From Parietichytrium sp. I65-24A (Eukaryota; Sar; Bigyra; Thraustochytrida; Thraustochytriidae), in assembly GCA_012862575.1 (NCBI GenBank), contig BLSF01000003.1:1054001-1118000 (forward strand): DNA of 64,000 nucleotides, given 5' to 3'. Position 1 is the first letter of the stretch; every line of letters begins with the position of its first letter. This document shows, one piece after another, positions 29,575-40,289 of the stretch. Below the pieces are notes generated by a model. The model saw only the letters and a list, made by a program, of their open reading frames with translations, was not told the DNA's origin and made no database searches. A program made the position numbers and the translations under genes.

Positions 29575-31206
29575 ATGGCGGAAAGCAACGAGAGCCGCGA
29601 CGACGGCGCAAAGCGGCCTCGCAACGAATCCATGGTTGGATACGACCACATCGTCGACACCGTGGACAACCCGGAGCCACAACAAGACTGCCCGTCGGTG
29701 CAGATATCCATGGGTAACAGTCTCGCTGGCTCCATCGGGGACCGGTATGTGATAGTTTTGGTTGGGCTTCCGGCAACCGGGAAGACGTACATAGCCAGAA
29801 GGGTTCGGCAATATTTGCAATTTTTTCATGGCAGCTCTACGGAGCTGTTCAATGTGGGAAATTACCGACGCAAGAAGGTCGGGGCAAAGTCGCCACACGA
29901 CTTTTTCGATCCTACAAACGAGCCAAACGTGACCCTTCGCAACGCTTGTGCTCAAGAAGCAATGGATGATCTGAAAAAATGGCTGCAGAGCGGGGACGAC
30001 CGTGGACGGGTGGCTATTTATGACGCGACTAACACTACGAAGGAGCGCAGAGCGTGGATCCTCAACGAGCTAAAGGAGATTGTCGAGTCTCGAAGAAAGA
30101 TCATCTTTGTAGAGAGCATCGTGAACGAGCCATCGATTGTGAACTCCAATATTCGTGAAACGAAGCTCACAATGCCTGACTACGAAGGAGTTGAAGAATC
30201 CGAGGCAGTCACCGATTTTAAACGTCGCATCGAGCACTACAGGCAAGTCTACGAGCCCCTGAGCGAGACTGACGATCGGGATTTGACGTGGATTAAGCTC
30301 ATTGATGCTGGGCGGCATATATCGATGAACAACATCTCTGGATTCCTTCCTGGTCGCATCGTTCAGCTCTTAATGAACCTGCATACCACACTTAGACCAA
30401 TATACTTGAGTAGGCACGGCCAAAGCAAATACAATAAGCTGGGCAAAATTGGTGGGGACTCGTCTCTTAGTGAGAGCGGAGAGCAGTACGCGAAGGAGCT
30501 TGCCGAATTTGTCCACACCGAGATTCTACATCTCAACGAAGACGGCTCCTTTCCAGATCCAAGCAATAAAGTCGCGCCTCGTGCGAGGCTGTTCACAAGC
30601 AGCTTGCAGCGAACAAAGCTCACTGCGCGACATATCACACATGCAGAGTGTGATGATGGATGGATCATTATGCGCCCACGAGTTTGTCCTGCCCTGGACG
30701 AGATTTTTGCCGGCGTATTCGACGGTATGACTTACGAAGAAATCATGGAGAAAGCCCCTGCAGAATTTGAGAAACGAAAGGTCGACAAGTTGGCATACCG
30801 CTATCCTCGGGGAGAGTCATACCTTGACGTTATTCAGCGCCTAGATCCCATCATTCACGAGGTGGAGAGACAGCGCGATCCCGTTTTGATCGTCGGGCAC
30901 CAAGGCATTCTTCGTATCTTATACTCATACTTTGTTGGTGAATCTCGGGAAAATGCACCCTTTGTTTCTATACCTTTGAACCATGTCATCAAGCTCGAGC
31001 CGCGCACTGTAAGTTTTGTTTGTCCAAGTTGATCTTGTGGACTTTGAATGAATCGGCCACTAATATTTGGATTGAACGGTACTTTTCGATGACGATTGCG
31101 CCACATATTTGTTTACCTCGTGGTTTTGTAGTACTCGTGCGAGGCAACCCGAATTAATTTGAGTAAAGATAAGCGGGACGGCACGGACGAGCCCCCTTCA
31201 CACTAA
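29575..31206 (+). CDS. PFKFB: Bifunctional 6-phosphofructo-2-kinase/fructose-2,6-bisphosphatase, two exons
   Basis: Makes and degrades fructose 2,6-bisphosphate, the cytosolic switch between glycolysis and gluconeogenesis. Exons 29575-31008 and 31132-31206 (123-nt intron, phase 0) give 502 residues. Kinase half: Walker A G-L-P-A-T-G-K-T (64-71) and the kinase motifs D-A-T-N-T-T and N-I-R-E-T-K. Phosphatase half: S-R-H-G (catalytic His about 281), A-L-D-E-I-F-A-G-V-F-D-G with the acid residue, and V-G-H-Q-G (second His about 442). Both active sites look intact. Without splicing the frame ends soon after K-L-E-P-R-T; the second exon adds Y-S-C-E and a charged tail, as in homologues. The ATG at 29575 is preferred over an upstream GTG. 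The basic N-terminus may be a regulatory extension. Confidence 0.93.
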
Positions 31207-31565
31207 TGTTTGTTGCGAGCTAGGAAGGAGTTCCCTTCTGCATAATCTATCGCTCGCGTAGCACAGCCTCAAACACGCAAGCGTTCGATTTAAGGACTGA
31301 CGAAGTGCCTTTGCCGGCAACTTGCTGACCCAACGCGCTTCGTTCATATCTTGACAAACGCAGCCTGGATACTAAGCCCATCAAAATAGAAAGGAGTACG
31401 AGCACCAATTATCACTAGAGTGAAACCGGATGAAAAAAATTACAGAAATTCAGAAGAATCGAATAATTTGTTCCTGCAACCAAAGGCAGGACGAGGCGGA
31501 AATTCGCGACATTGTCGATAAAATCTTTTTTCTTCGCTACAATGCATACTACAGAATATAAAATC
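31207..31565. other. Convergent intergenic
   Basis: 359 bp between the PFKFB and KRI1 stop codons. It holds their 3' ends and no visible gene. Confidence 0.5.
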
Positions 31566-33808
31566 TTATGCTTCTGATGACTTGTTCTTTTTTGCTTGCT
31601 CTTCCCCTTGCGCCGCTGCGCCGCCAGTTCTCTTCCTCTTCCTCTTGCGCTTCTTCTTCTCGGACTTGTCGTCGCCCGTTTCTTGTTGGTCAGTAATTTC
31701 AGCCACGCCATTTGATACATTCGATTCTCCATGGGTCTCTTCTTGGTCTTTGGTTTGCTCCTCGGCACCTTCGGCTTGATTTGCTTCTTCAGTGTTCTTC
31801 TTTCTCCTCCTCCTTCTCTTCTTCTGTGACACCTCCTGCTGAGCATCGCCTTTGGTGTTGACCTGGTCCAGTTTGGAGCTTCCAATATCTTCGGCAGACT
31901 GCGTTTCTGCTTTGGCGCTCTCCACGGGAATCTCTGTTTGCAACTTCTTGGCTTTTTTCTCTTTCTTTCTTTGACGAGTACCTTTGAGTTGCTCCCTAAG
32001 GGCTTTGCGAAAGACTTGTCTCTGCTTTCCATAAACTCGCCACTCATCGTCTCTGTAAGGTGCCATATGCTTCAAAGACACAAAGCTCTGCAAGAGGTCG
32101 TTGTCGGCAGCCAAAATCTCCTCGGAGGTGAGACCAAACGAGTTGGCCGGAACGGTTCTATATCTGAACCGCGTCTTAAGGCCATTCGCAATGACATCTT
32201 CATAATCCAGCTTATAAAGTTCATCTTCGATTTCTTCGTCAACTTTTGCCTCACGGTCGACTTCGCTGTCGAGTAGAACCCCGTGCTTCTTCTTGGACTT
32301 GCTGTTCTTGGCACTCTTCTTGGTCTCAAGCTCGTCACCGGCATCTTCCTCCCTTTCACGATCAGACTTGAAGAGCTCCTCTTGCCCAATAATAACAGGC
32401 TCTGCGTCAGAGTCCTGCTCACTCTCGGCCTCTTCCTCCTGCACGAGAGAATCTTCGGCGCCATCATCGTCCACACCGGCGGGTAGCTCGAGATCTTCCT
32501 CGGCATAGTAGTCGTCGTTAAACGTCTCTGCCATCTTTTTGTCCCACTCTTCTGGGTCAAAGTCCTTTTCCAAGTCCTCGGCGCTGAACGCCATGGAGCC
32601 TTTGACGCCTCCAATCTTCATCGACTTCACGAGGCGATCTTCCAACTCCTGGCGCTTGAGATTCTTTAGCCTGCGTAGTTCTTCCTCGGCTTGTCTCTTC
32701 TCCGCAAGCTTACGTTCCTTCTTGGACTCCCTTTGCCGTTTTCTGGCATTCTCCTTGCGACGAACGTTTGAGTCATCGAACCGTGGATGCGCTGCAATTT
32801 TATCTCCATCAGGCTCCTCAAAGCGGAAATTGTACTTCGCCTCGTATCTCTCGGCATTTTCCACGTCTTCATAATCTTCGTTGTCGCTGAACTCTATCAG
32901 GTCATCTGCACCTCTGCCCTCAACACCTTTCCAGCCTTCAGTAAGCACGTATTTACGGAGAAATGCTTCGTCGGCATCCTGCGCAGGCTCGCTGAAAAGC
33001 GTTTCGAGAAGCTTTCCGTCAGACGACTCCAACTTAGCTTTGACCGAGGGGTCTTTAGATTTGAGAGATTTAAGATACTCCTGAAATTGATTCTCCTCAT
33101 TTGCAAGCTCCTCGGACGACTTTTTCTTTTTCACAAGCATACCGCCAGCACCTTCGTCGTCATCATCAGCTTCGCTGTCCGAACTGAGCACGGCGGCATT
33201 CTTGAAGGCTTCTTTGAGCCTCGCTTGAGACTCGTGATAGGTCTCTCCTGCCGCTGGAGCTTTCACATGAATGTCCTCCTCGTCACTATCCTCCTCTTGA
33301 GCATCTTCGCCCCTTTCCAACTTGTCTAAGGTTCTCTGGCGAACAAAGTCCTTGTATTTTAGGGGCTTGGCGGACTTTTTGGATGGTCCATCCTCACTCT
33401 GTTCTTCGCCGCTGGCATCGCCTTCTTCAAATGGCCGAAAGTCGTTCTCGTATATGCGCTTGTCTTTGTTTCTAATCATGGAGATTGCCTTCAGAATGTC
33501 CACGTCCAGCTTTGCAGTCAAAGCTTCACCATCTTCGTCCTCGTCTTCGTCACTGCTTGAGTCTCCGGCCAGAATGCCCCGCTCCTTGGCCCGGTACAAA
33601 TCATCCAGCCGATTTTTCTCCTCGAACCTGAACGCGCGCCATTTACATATACAAAGTCAGCCAAGTGACATTGGTGCTCCTTTGCTCGGCAATAAGCAAC
33701 TTACCTTTTCGCGAATCGTTTGTTGATGCTTAGCGAAGGGACAGCCTTTTCGTCATCACTTTCGCTTTCGCTATCGATGTTGAGCTGTTTTTTCTTGCTC
33801 GAAGCCAT
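31566..33808 (-). CDS. KRI1: KRI1, small-subunit ribosome biogenesis factor, two exons
   Basis: Nucleolar protein needed for early 40S pre-rRNA processing together with KRR1. Exons 33808-33705 and 33627-31566 join across a 77-nt intron (split AGG codon) to give 721 residues. The first exon adds a basic start with the family-like K-R-F-A-K-R-F-E-E. Long acidic runs follow (D-E-D-E-D-E-D-G and others). A central E-E-W-D-K-K-M block is followed by the diagnostic C-terminal core L-D-Y-E-D-V-I, R-F-R-Y-R-T-V, F-G-L-T-S-E-E-I-L-A-A-D and V-S-L-K-H-M-A-P-Y-R. The tail is Lys-rich with R-R-R-R-R-K-K and R-K-R-K-R-K-R, acting as nuclear/nucleolar signals. Low-complexity acidic coding makes long antisense open frames here, which are not genes. 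Confidence 0.9.
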
Positions 33809-34656
33809 CTTGAAGACCGTGGCGGTATTCGCGCGCCTTTTTAGCGCTCTTGACTCCCACGCTTTGGCGCAATTATCCCCGAACTAGGCGGCCTCGACGC
33901 GGCTGACGCGCTCCGAGTGCGTTTGTTTGCTTTATCTCTCTTCCCTCTTCCTTGTTCTCCTTCTCTCCGAGTCGTTCTCGTGACACCGGCGATACTCGAG
34001 AACGAGTGACTTGAGTATACTTGAGTCCAAGAGTACCAAGAGTGTGCCTGAGGTTGGGTGTACTGGTGGTACAGTACTCATACCCATACCGCTACTTGTA
34101 CTCAATCTCACAGTCAGTCTTTCTTGCTGGCAGTCCCCTTCTCTTGCAATGGTTGGCTGCCTCAACAGGCCAAGAGAACGCTCTCTTGATCATTACTTGG
34201 AGAGTAGCGGACTATAATGACTTCTACCCTCGGGTAACGCGAAGCGTTGACAACTGCTGATAGGCTAACTTGTATGTATCATTACCAAGTTGCCGTTCAC
34301 GGAATTTCAGACTCGAATTCGGACTCTGACTCAGACTTGCGCGAACTTGCGGACTCTCCAGATCTCGAAGTATCTCGAAGTCCTTGCGTCACCTTGGAGT
34401 GAAAGGTGATTGACAAGTGCGCCGCGTGCAACTGCGCTTGTGCTAACTTGGTTACAGACCGTTTTGCGGCCCCAAGCGCACCATCTCAAGCCTGAGTATT
34501 GAGTCCCTTTTTTTTTTTTAGGGGGGGGGGAGGTGTTGGCACTCGTGCGCTGGACCTTCTGAAGTAGTTGTTGCGTGTGCTGATTGCAAGCGCGCATTGC
34601 CATTGGCGCCGAGAAGGCAGAAGCACTGCAGACTGACCGTTGGTGATGCATCGACG
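33809..34656. other. Divergent intergenic region between KRI1 and the RCC1-like gene
   Basis: 848 bp with repeated ACTTGAGTATACTTGAGTCC-type sequence and GTAC palindromes at about 34010-34110, a CACAGTCAG motif near 34110, GACTCGAATTCGGACTCTGACTCAGACTTG near 34310-34340, and a T12-A-G10 homopolymer tract at 34508-34530. No gene is seen. Confidence 0.5.
34508..34530 (+). repeat. T-tract/G-tract homopolymer pair
   Basis: Twelve T, one A and ten G in a row. The same arrangement (T13 then at least G12) borders the assembly gap at 45531-45740, so this is a recurrent element and a likely cause of sequencing failure. Confidence 0.85.
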
Positions 34657-36132
34657 ATGTTAAGCAAGGCCGAGGTGCCGCCTAATGTTGCCCGCATGAC
34701 TCCAACTTTCGCAGGAAATCGTGTTAGTGCGCGTCCGCTGGCCGACCGTCAACTCTCCTTGACTAGACTCGTCCCAAACTCTCTGCAACGCCAGTATTCT
34801 GCAGCGGGAAGCCTCTACGAGCTGGTAGGCACGCCACGAGTTCCCAAAAAGCATTTGGCCTTTATCGTATATGAAAGTCACAAACTGCCTCTTAAGCGTC
34901 TGGATTTTGCCGCTGACGGTGTCGAAGAAGCGAGTTGCGGAAAAGACCATTTTCTATTTCGTTCGAGCTCTGGCTCTTCCAAGCACCTTTACGGAGTCGG
35001 CACGAACGAAAAGAATCAGATTCGCAATCAGTGGAAGCGCAAGGAACCGCACCTTGTCAGCAAGTTCAGCAAGCCAGTCCGGTGCGACTTTCACAGAGAA
35101 CGAATTGATAAGGATTTGTACTTCGCCGCTCGCGAGGAAAAACGGAAACGGCTTCTTCGCGAAAAAAAGGTTTTGCTAGCGCAGAAACGAAAAGCCGGCC
35201 AGGAAGTTCTTGAAGAGGAGGAAAATAGTGATGTTGATGTTGAGTCAGTTTTTGACGAAACAGCAGAAGAGGACGAGTTTTTGGAGGCGGAATGTTTTGC
35301 GGCTGGAGGCAATTGCAGTGCAGCTGTCTATGGAAAACAATTGTTCTGGTCGTTTTCGAAAGGTGTATGGCTGAGCGCCAGCAAACGAATTGTCGAGGTC
35401 GTAGCTGGTACCCAGCATGTTTTATTTCGGTGCGCTAACAAGGAGGTGTTTGGATACGGAGATAACTCGCAGGGGCAGCTAGGCATTTCCGTGTCCAGTC
35501 TTGTCAAACCACAGCAAGAGCGGCAATTTGATCAAGTCATTGGCGAACCCCAAAGTAGCCAATATTTTGCCGCTCGTTATACAGCCTCCCCAATCTCCGT
35601 AGCGAAAGGGGTATCTGGTTTAGCAGCTGGCTTTGATTCCAGCTACTGCATTGATGGTGGAAAGGTATGGTCCCTTGATGGAGAATTTCTTTATTATTTT
35701 GAGGAGCCAATTCAAGCCATTTGTTGTGGGCGTAAGCACGCCTTGGTTCTCTTGAGTCGAAGCAATAAACTATATGCGATAGGGAACAATGATCGCGGAG
35801 CATTGGGTATCACAAGAACTGGCGCGCCCATCGGGGGAACGTTTTGGAAGCCGCAGCTTGTGAACGGGATGGTGGGGCCGCTATGGAATAAAGTGGAAAG
35901 TGTGGCGGAGATTGTTGCTGGAGAACACTATTCTGCGTTGCGGACACGCGAAGGAAAGGTTTTTGTGTGGGGGTCCGTCAGATTCGCAGATATCTTGCTT
36001 CGTCCTCAACCCATCACTTCGCTGAAGTACCCTGCGAAGCGAATATTTTCCGGGAGTTCATTTTTACTTATTCTCGTTACAGACGATGATCTTTCAAGAG
36101 ATTCGTCGAGCTCCGCTGCTGAAGAGAAGTAG
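34657..36132 (+). CDS. RCC1-repeat protein, probably mitochondrial RCC1L-like
   Basis: 491 residues. Five or more RCC1-type blades are visible as G-x-x-H-x-x-x-x plus G-x-G-x-N/D-x-x-G-Q-L/I-G: C-G-K-D-H-F-L-F with Y-G-V-G-T-N-E-K-N-Q-I; A-G-T-Q-H-V-L-F with G-Y-G-D-N-S-Q-G-Q-L-G; A-G-F-D-S-S-Y; C-G-R-K-H-A-L-V with A-I-G-N-N-D-R-G-A-L-G; and A-G-E-H-Y-S-A-L. An acidic/basic insertion (about 160-215) interrupts the propeller. Residues 1-50 are rich in R, S, A and L and poor in acids, ending R-Q-Y-S-A-A, which looks like a mitochondrial presequence; RCC1L acts in mitoribosome assembly and fusion. The TTG upstream is rejected in favour of ATG 34657. The targeting call is inference. Confidence 0.75.
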   Translation: MLSKAEVPPNVARMTPTFAGNRVSARPLADRQLSLTRLVPNSLQRQYSAAGSLYELVGTPRVPKKHLAFIVYESHKLPLKRLDFAADGVEEASCGKDHFLFRSSSGSSKHLYGVGTNEKNQIRNQWKRKEPHLVSKFSKPVRCDFHRERIDKDLYFAAREEKRKRLLREKKVLLAQKRKAGQEVLEEEENSDVDVESVFDETAEEDEFLEAECFAAGGNCSAAVYGKQLFWSFSKGVWLSASKRIVEVVAGTQHVLFRCANKEVFGYGDNSQGQLGISVSSLVKPQQERQFDQVIGEPQSSQYFAARYTASPISVAKGVSGLAAGFDSSYCIDGGKVWSLDGEFLYYFEEPIQAICCGRKHALVLLSRSNKLYAIGNNDRGALGITRTGAPIGGTFWKPQLVNGMVGPLWNKVESVAEIVAGEHYSALRTREGKVFVWGSVRFADILLRPQPITSLKYPAKRIFSGSSFLLILVTDDDLSRDSSSSAAEEK

Positions 36133-36285
36133 CCACTTTGCCTGAAAGAAGGAATACTTAAATAAGAAAGACTACTTTCTCTCTTGGGTTTTTAAAACGG
36201 TAAAATATGTTATTTTATATTTCTTTAAAAAAAAGGGAAAAGATGAAACAAGAGATCGCAACAACTTTGAAGGTCGACGAACCTA

Positions 36286-36768
36286 CTACTCGTTCAAGGC
36301 CTCGTTGGTGAAATCATAGCTGGTAGGCTTATGAGCTCCTCCAATGTTGAGAAGGCCACGCTCCAAAGACTCCTCGGAAAGCCCATCAAGGTCTCCCATG
36401 AGCTGCAGGTAAATATGGCAGCCTGGAAATTGGCCCTTGAATGAGCCGGATTGCGAGTTCACTCTGCCCTTGGTCATTGTAGAAACTTCGCTGCCAACCC
36501 AGATGAAGTGAATGTACTTGCGGCGGATCGACCGGGTTACTTCGCGGTCGTCCACTGCGAGGCACAAGAAAGCGCCTACCATTACTTTATCAGGATTCTC
36601 GGAGAGGATCTCCTCCACTTTTGCGCGGCCGCCTTTTCCCATGTGGCCATCCTGAAGTACCATGTTGCTTTTTCCCTCTAGAGTAAAAACGATGAAATCC
36701 ACATCGCGATTGGAGTCGTTCATAAGGTCCTGAACGCGGTCATCGGCATCATCAGGAAAAGTAGCCAT
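36286..36768 (-). CDS. Coactosin-like ADF-homology actin-binding protein
   Basis: 160 residues forming one ADF-H domain of the coactosin/GMF/drebrin class, which binds F-actin and opposes capping. Visible features are an N-terminal helix with V-Q-D-L-M-N-D, a strand F-I-V-F-T-L-E-G, G-R-A-K-V-E-E-I-L, A-F-L-C-L-A-V-D-D, and the family strand K-Y-I-H-F-I-W-V-G-S-E-V-S-T-M-T-K-G-R. The C-terminus has G-G-A-H-K-P-T-S-Y-D-F, like the coactosin G-G-A-x-Y-D end. The spacing fits coactosin better than cofilin. Start at ATG 36768 (upstream TTG rejected). It converges with the RCC1-like gene, 153 bp apart. Confidence 0.82.
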   Translation of the reverse strand: MATFPDDADDRVQDLMNDSNRDVDFIVFTLEGKSNMVLQDGHMGKGGRAKVEEILSENPDKVMVGAFLCLAVDDREVTRSIRRKYIHFIWVGSEVSTMTKGRVNSQSGSFKGQFPGCHIYLQLMGDLDGLSEESLERGLLNIGGAHKPTSYDFTNEALNE

Positions 36769-38124
36769 TTCTAATTGCTTCAAACGCGTGACGCGCAACC
36801 CCCTTGCAACGCTTTTTTTCTCTTCGTCTGCTTAACACAGCACACACACACGGTTAGCCGCACCTTTGCACGCGCACGAAGCTTCCCAACTGGGCCTCCT
36901 CTCCCCGATCCTCCTTAGTATGCCCGCCAATGTACACTCGCACTTACACTTATCTTCAGCGCGCCTAGCTCCTGTTCGAGGTCTGCTCTGGGGTCTTTGG
37001 TTCTGTTTTGACTCCGTCCTGTGCGTGCAGCGTTCCCTGTAGTTCGGAGGTGATCATCTCGTCTCATCTCACCGGTTTTTTCGATCACAGCTTGCTATGG
37101 CTCTCGTTAACAAAACTTACCCTTGAGTGTTAAGGAGGATTCATGAAATCGGCTAGCTAATGAGTGTGGACTCGGAGGGGGGAACAGCAATCGTACTACT
37201 ATCCTATTCGTGACGGTACCGGTAATGTAAGCTGTCATAAGTGATCATAAGTGGGAGGGAGGTGGTCAAAGAAAGGGTTCTGAATGAGTGCACAGCAAAA
37301 AGCGTGTGCGAGTGAGCGTTACACTCCGTTAGCTAGTAAAGCGCTAATGCACACTTTGACTGCTGACAACGTGTGCCATCTGGCAATGGTGACTGACAAC
37401 TTCCATAAATGGAGTGCTTGATCACTGACTTGCATGCTCACGAGATGTTTTTCAATAAGCAAAGCACGCTGGATCACTCAAACGCCTCAAAAATCTCAAA
37501 CGGCAACGCACCTCCGGAAAGAAATTTGGTTCCGCAAGATGCGCTTTTCGCGTACAGCAACGAAGGAGGAGCTCGTGCTTATCCGTTGCCTTTGGGTGGG
37601 ACTCGGACTCGGACTTGGCCTCGGATTGCGTGCTAAGACTTGAGGAAACAGAAGCATGAATGGACGAATCACTCAAATTCGCAAATACATACGAGCGCTC
37701 CTCGCACATCCAGACTCGACACAAGGAATTTCATTCACCACCACGTCACGGAAACGGAAAGAAGGTAGAAGCGGTTCCCTTTTCGTGCAACTCCCTCTCC
37801 CAACAATTTGCTGTTCTGATATTCAATTCCAGCTTCGAAGCTCAGTCGCAAATCTTGTTCCAAGCAACACATTTTATTTCACATTTTTTGGTTCAATTGA
37901 ATTCAGAACAAGATATGAAAAAGACCAAAATCTTGAGCGACTCAGGTTCAAGCTACTGCCCGGTTCTTTATTGTTAAAACGCAAAGAGGAAGTTGGCAAC
38001 GAAATCCCTCGCGTGCTTTATGAAGCTCATTCGCTTTTGCTCACAAATTGGGAACCCAAGAAATAGTTCTGAGAAGAAGAAGAAAGCGTATTTAAAAAGG
38101 GTAGGTTTGATTCGAGAACTATAT
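36769..38124. other. Intergenic region
   Basis: About 1.36 kb between two minus-strand genes; the right part should be the RPN5 3' end and the left the coactosin promoter. It contains CACACACACACACA-like sequence at about 36837-36850, GGTACCGGTAATG at about 37216, a TTAGCTAGTAAAGC palindrome at 37329, and GGACTCGGACTCGGACTTGGCCTCGG at 37601-37626. Short frames to 136 codons have no resemblance to known proteins. Confidence 0.45.
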
Positions 38125-39498
38125 TTATGGCTTCGCAGCAGCATTCTTAGCCATCATGATCTCTTTATGAATGAGGTGATTGGTCTTCTCAACGAGGCCA
38201 AGTAGCTCAGAAATGTCACTTGCCCACTCCGAAAGGTGGTCATTGGGGCCTTTCTTTTGTGCAAACGTGATGATGCCAGCTGGGCGATCGATCTTGGCGC
38301 CAAGCCGCTCCGCAGTTGTACTAGTCACCATGTTACTGATGTATCTCTCGGACTCATCCTTGGGCAGCTGGAGCATATCAGCAAGTCGATCTGCGCGAAT
38401 TCTTGTATAGTACTTTGCCACAACTCTAATATCATGCTCAATGACGCGGTCTCTGAGCATCGCTGTGTACCAATTGCTTGAGCCCTTGAGCAACTCGTTC
38501 TGCATGAGTTCTTCATGCTCAGGCAGAGGCCAGCGGGCAATTTCGTTGGTGACAAAATGCTTGAGTACGCTCTTGTACGCTGGAATTTGATTGAGTTTGT
38601 CGTCTAGCAGGAGGTTGTGCACAAGATCAATCTGATGATTGTCATACGGAGACAAGCACAGAAGAATTACAGAGGCCTTGAGCTCAGCGTACCAGCGCTG
38701 TGGGTCCTCTTGCACACAGGGGGTGCGGTATATGGCAATGTAAGCACGAGCGAGCTCCAAAGGCTGCTTCTCGTGTTCGTGGTAATCGATCAAGAGCCTG
38801 TAGAATCGAATTTTCAGATCTTGCAAGTCTGTCTCTTCAATCGTCTTCCGGTTCACCTTCTTCGCGATAATATAAGCTCTGATGTAATCTTTCTTTGCAA
38901 GGCAGAGGCGAATCTGGTGCAACAAAAAATCGATCTTCTCTCTCTTTGTCATCGCACCGTAGGTTTCCACCTGCTCTTCCTGCAAGATGTCTGCAGCTGC
39001 GGATACGTCGCCATCCTGCTCTTTAATTTCGGCCAGCAGGAAGGTCAACCTGGCTCGCTCGGCCTCCACAAAGATCTTTCCTTCTGCAACAGCTCGCACT
39101 GTTTCAATGAGTTTGACCCGCTGCTCCTTGTCTTTGACGCTCTCCACCTGCTCGGCAGCTTCTTGGATTATGAGAACCTGAACTTGCTTGAACTGCCCCC
39201 TCCTTTTACATAGCAAAGTGATGTTGGCGTTGAGCTCGTCCCATTTCTCCAGTTGGTAGCATAGCTTGATGATCGCCAGTGCGACCTCTCCCACCACCTT
39301 GTTGTCTCCCCCCAAACGCGCCCGCTTCTCGAGAGCCAAAAGACGAGTCAGCGCTTCCTGCAAGCGGCCGCTTCGCGCGAGCTCTGAACATTCTGGCAGC
39401 TCCGCCCGAGCTTCCTCCGAGAAGTCCTTCTGCTTCTGGTCTTTCTTCAGGATGAAGGCGTCTGGCCCCGACTCCGCTTTGCTCTCGGAACCTGCCAT
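38125..39498 (-). CDS. PSMD12: 26S proteasome regulatory subunit RPN5/PSMD12
   Basis: PCI-domain lid subunit of the 19S regulatory particle. The 457-residue product has the usual length (about 456 in animals) and matches end to end. N-terminal TPR-like helices contain L-C-Y-Q-L-E-K-W-D-E-L-N. The middle has R-F-Y-R-L-L-I-D-Y-H and A-R-A-Y-I-A-I-Y-R-T-P, with L-S-P-Y-D-N-H-Q just before the PCI domain. The winged helix carries H-D-I-R-V-V-A-K-Y-Y and R-L-A-D-M-L-Q-L-P, followed by A-K-I-D-R-P-A-G-I-I-T-F. Start at ATG 39498; a TTG five codons upstream is rejected. No intron is seen. Confidence 0.96.
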   Translation of the reverse strand: MAGSESKAESGPDAFILKKDQKQKDFSEEARAELPECSELARSGRLQEALTRLLALEKRARLGGDNKVVGEVALAIIKLCYQLEKWDELNANITLLCKRRGQFKQVQVLIIQEAAEQVESVKDKEQRVKLIETVRAVAEGKIFVEAERARLTFLLAEIKEQDGDVSAAADILQEEQVETYGAMTKREKIDFLLHQIRLCLAKKDYIRAYIIAKKVNRKTIEETDLQDLKIRFYRLLIDYHEHEKQPLELARAYIAIYRTPCVQEDPQRWYAELKASVILLCLSPYDNHQIDLVHNLLLDDKLNQIPAYKSVLKHFVTNEIARWPLPEHEELMQNELLKGSSNWYTAMLRDRVIEHDIRVVAKYYTRIRADRLADMLQLPKDESERYISNMVTSTTAERLGAKIDRPAGIITFAQKKGPNDHLSEWASDISELLGLVEKTNHLIHKEIMMAKNAAAKP

Positions 39499-40289
39499 CC
39501 TCAACTGCTCCAATGCCTTCCCGCAGATTAGCTACAGCTACAGCTACTCGCTTGGCTCCTTAGCTCCTTGGTGTGTCCAAGCCGCCTCAGGCTCCTTCGA
39601 TCTTCTTCTCTGTGAAATGGAACAGAGTTGGAAACCCCCGAAACGGAACCCAGCTCTGGAGGACAGAGACACGAGTTCGCGGGTGAGAAAAATCGCTCTC
39701 GCCTCTCTCCGCTTCACACTCAGTTCGCTTGGTCGCTGTCTCCCAGCCCTTTCCTTCCCTCTCTTCTTCCCTTATTTCTTCCTCTCACCACGTTGCCTTC
39801 GCACAAGGTCTTCTCCCACTCCTGCGACGTTGCTCAAACGCCAGCTTTAAGGATAAGACTAGCTGGCACCATACCGGACTTGGCTTCCTTGCGCTTCCTT
39901 CCAGGCATACGGACTATCAATAGACGAATTGATAGGTAGCAGCCCAGAGAACGATCTGCCCTTCACGTTGCTTCAGGAACGAATCGTGTTCGTTTTGCTC
40001 TCTGTACCTGTGGCTTAGACCGTTTGCTCATTACTAGTATTCACAGTCAGCACTGGGTAGAGTATTCGGCTTTCTTTTAGGATTTAGTATATAAAAATGC
40101 TGAGGGGCACTAACGTTAGCACTCCTACTCGCTCTGTCCACAACATACCACAACCTCAGTTGTACACGGTACGAGTGTACGTACGAGTACTGACTGAGAG
40201 TGTGACTGCGAGTATCTCCCAGAGTCACCGCAACACAGAGGACGAAGACAAGGAGAGCGATGACACTGTTTGTGGCGGAGACATGAGAC
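39499..40289. other. Divergent intergenic region
   Basis: 791 bp between RPN5 and the VPS9 protein. It has CACAGTCAGCACTG at about 40040, a TATATAAAAA element (40088-40097), and a GTAC cluster (ACGGTACGAGTGTACGTACG, about 40167-40187) 100-120 bp before the next ATG. No gene is accepted; a 194-codon frame across 39266-39850 is an antisense shadow continuing from RPN5. Confidence 0.5.
40088..40097 (+). promoter_or_regulatory. Candidate TATA box upstream of the VPS9-domain gene
   Basis: TATATAAAAA lies about 193 bp before the ATG at 40290, followed by the GTAC palindrome cluster. Consensus and position only. Confidence 0.3.

Noticed and set aside
31582-33329. Long plus-strand open frames opposite KRI1
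   Set aside because: They mirror the acidic and Lys-rich low-complexity coding of KRI1 and have no domains of their own.
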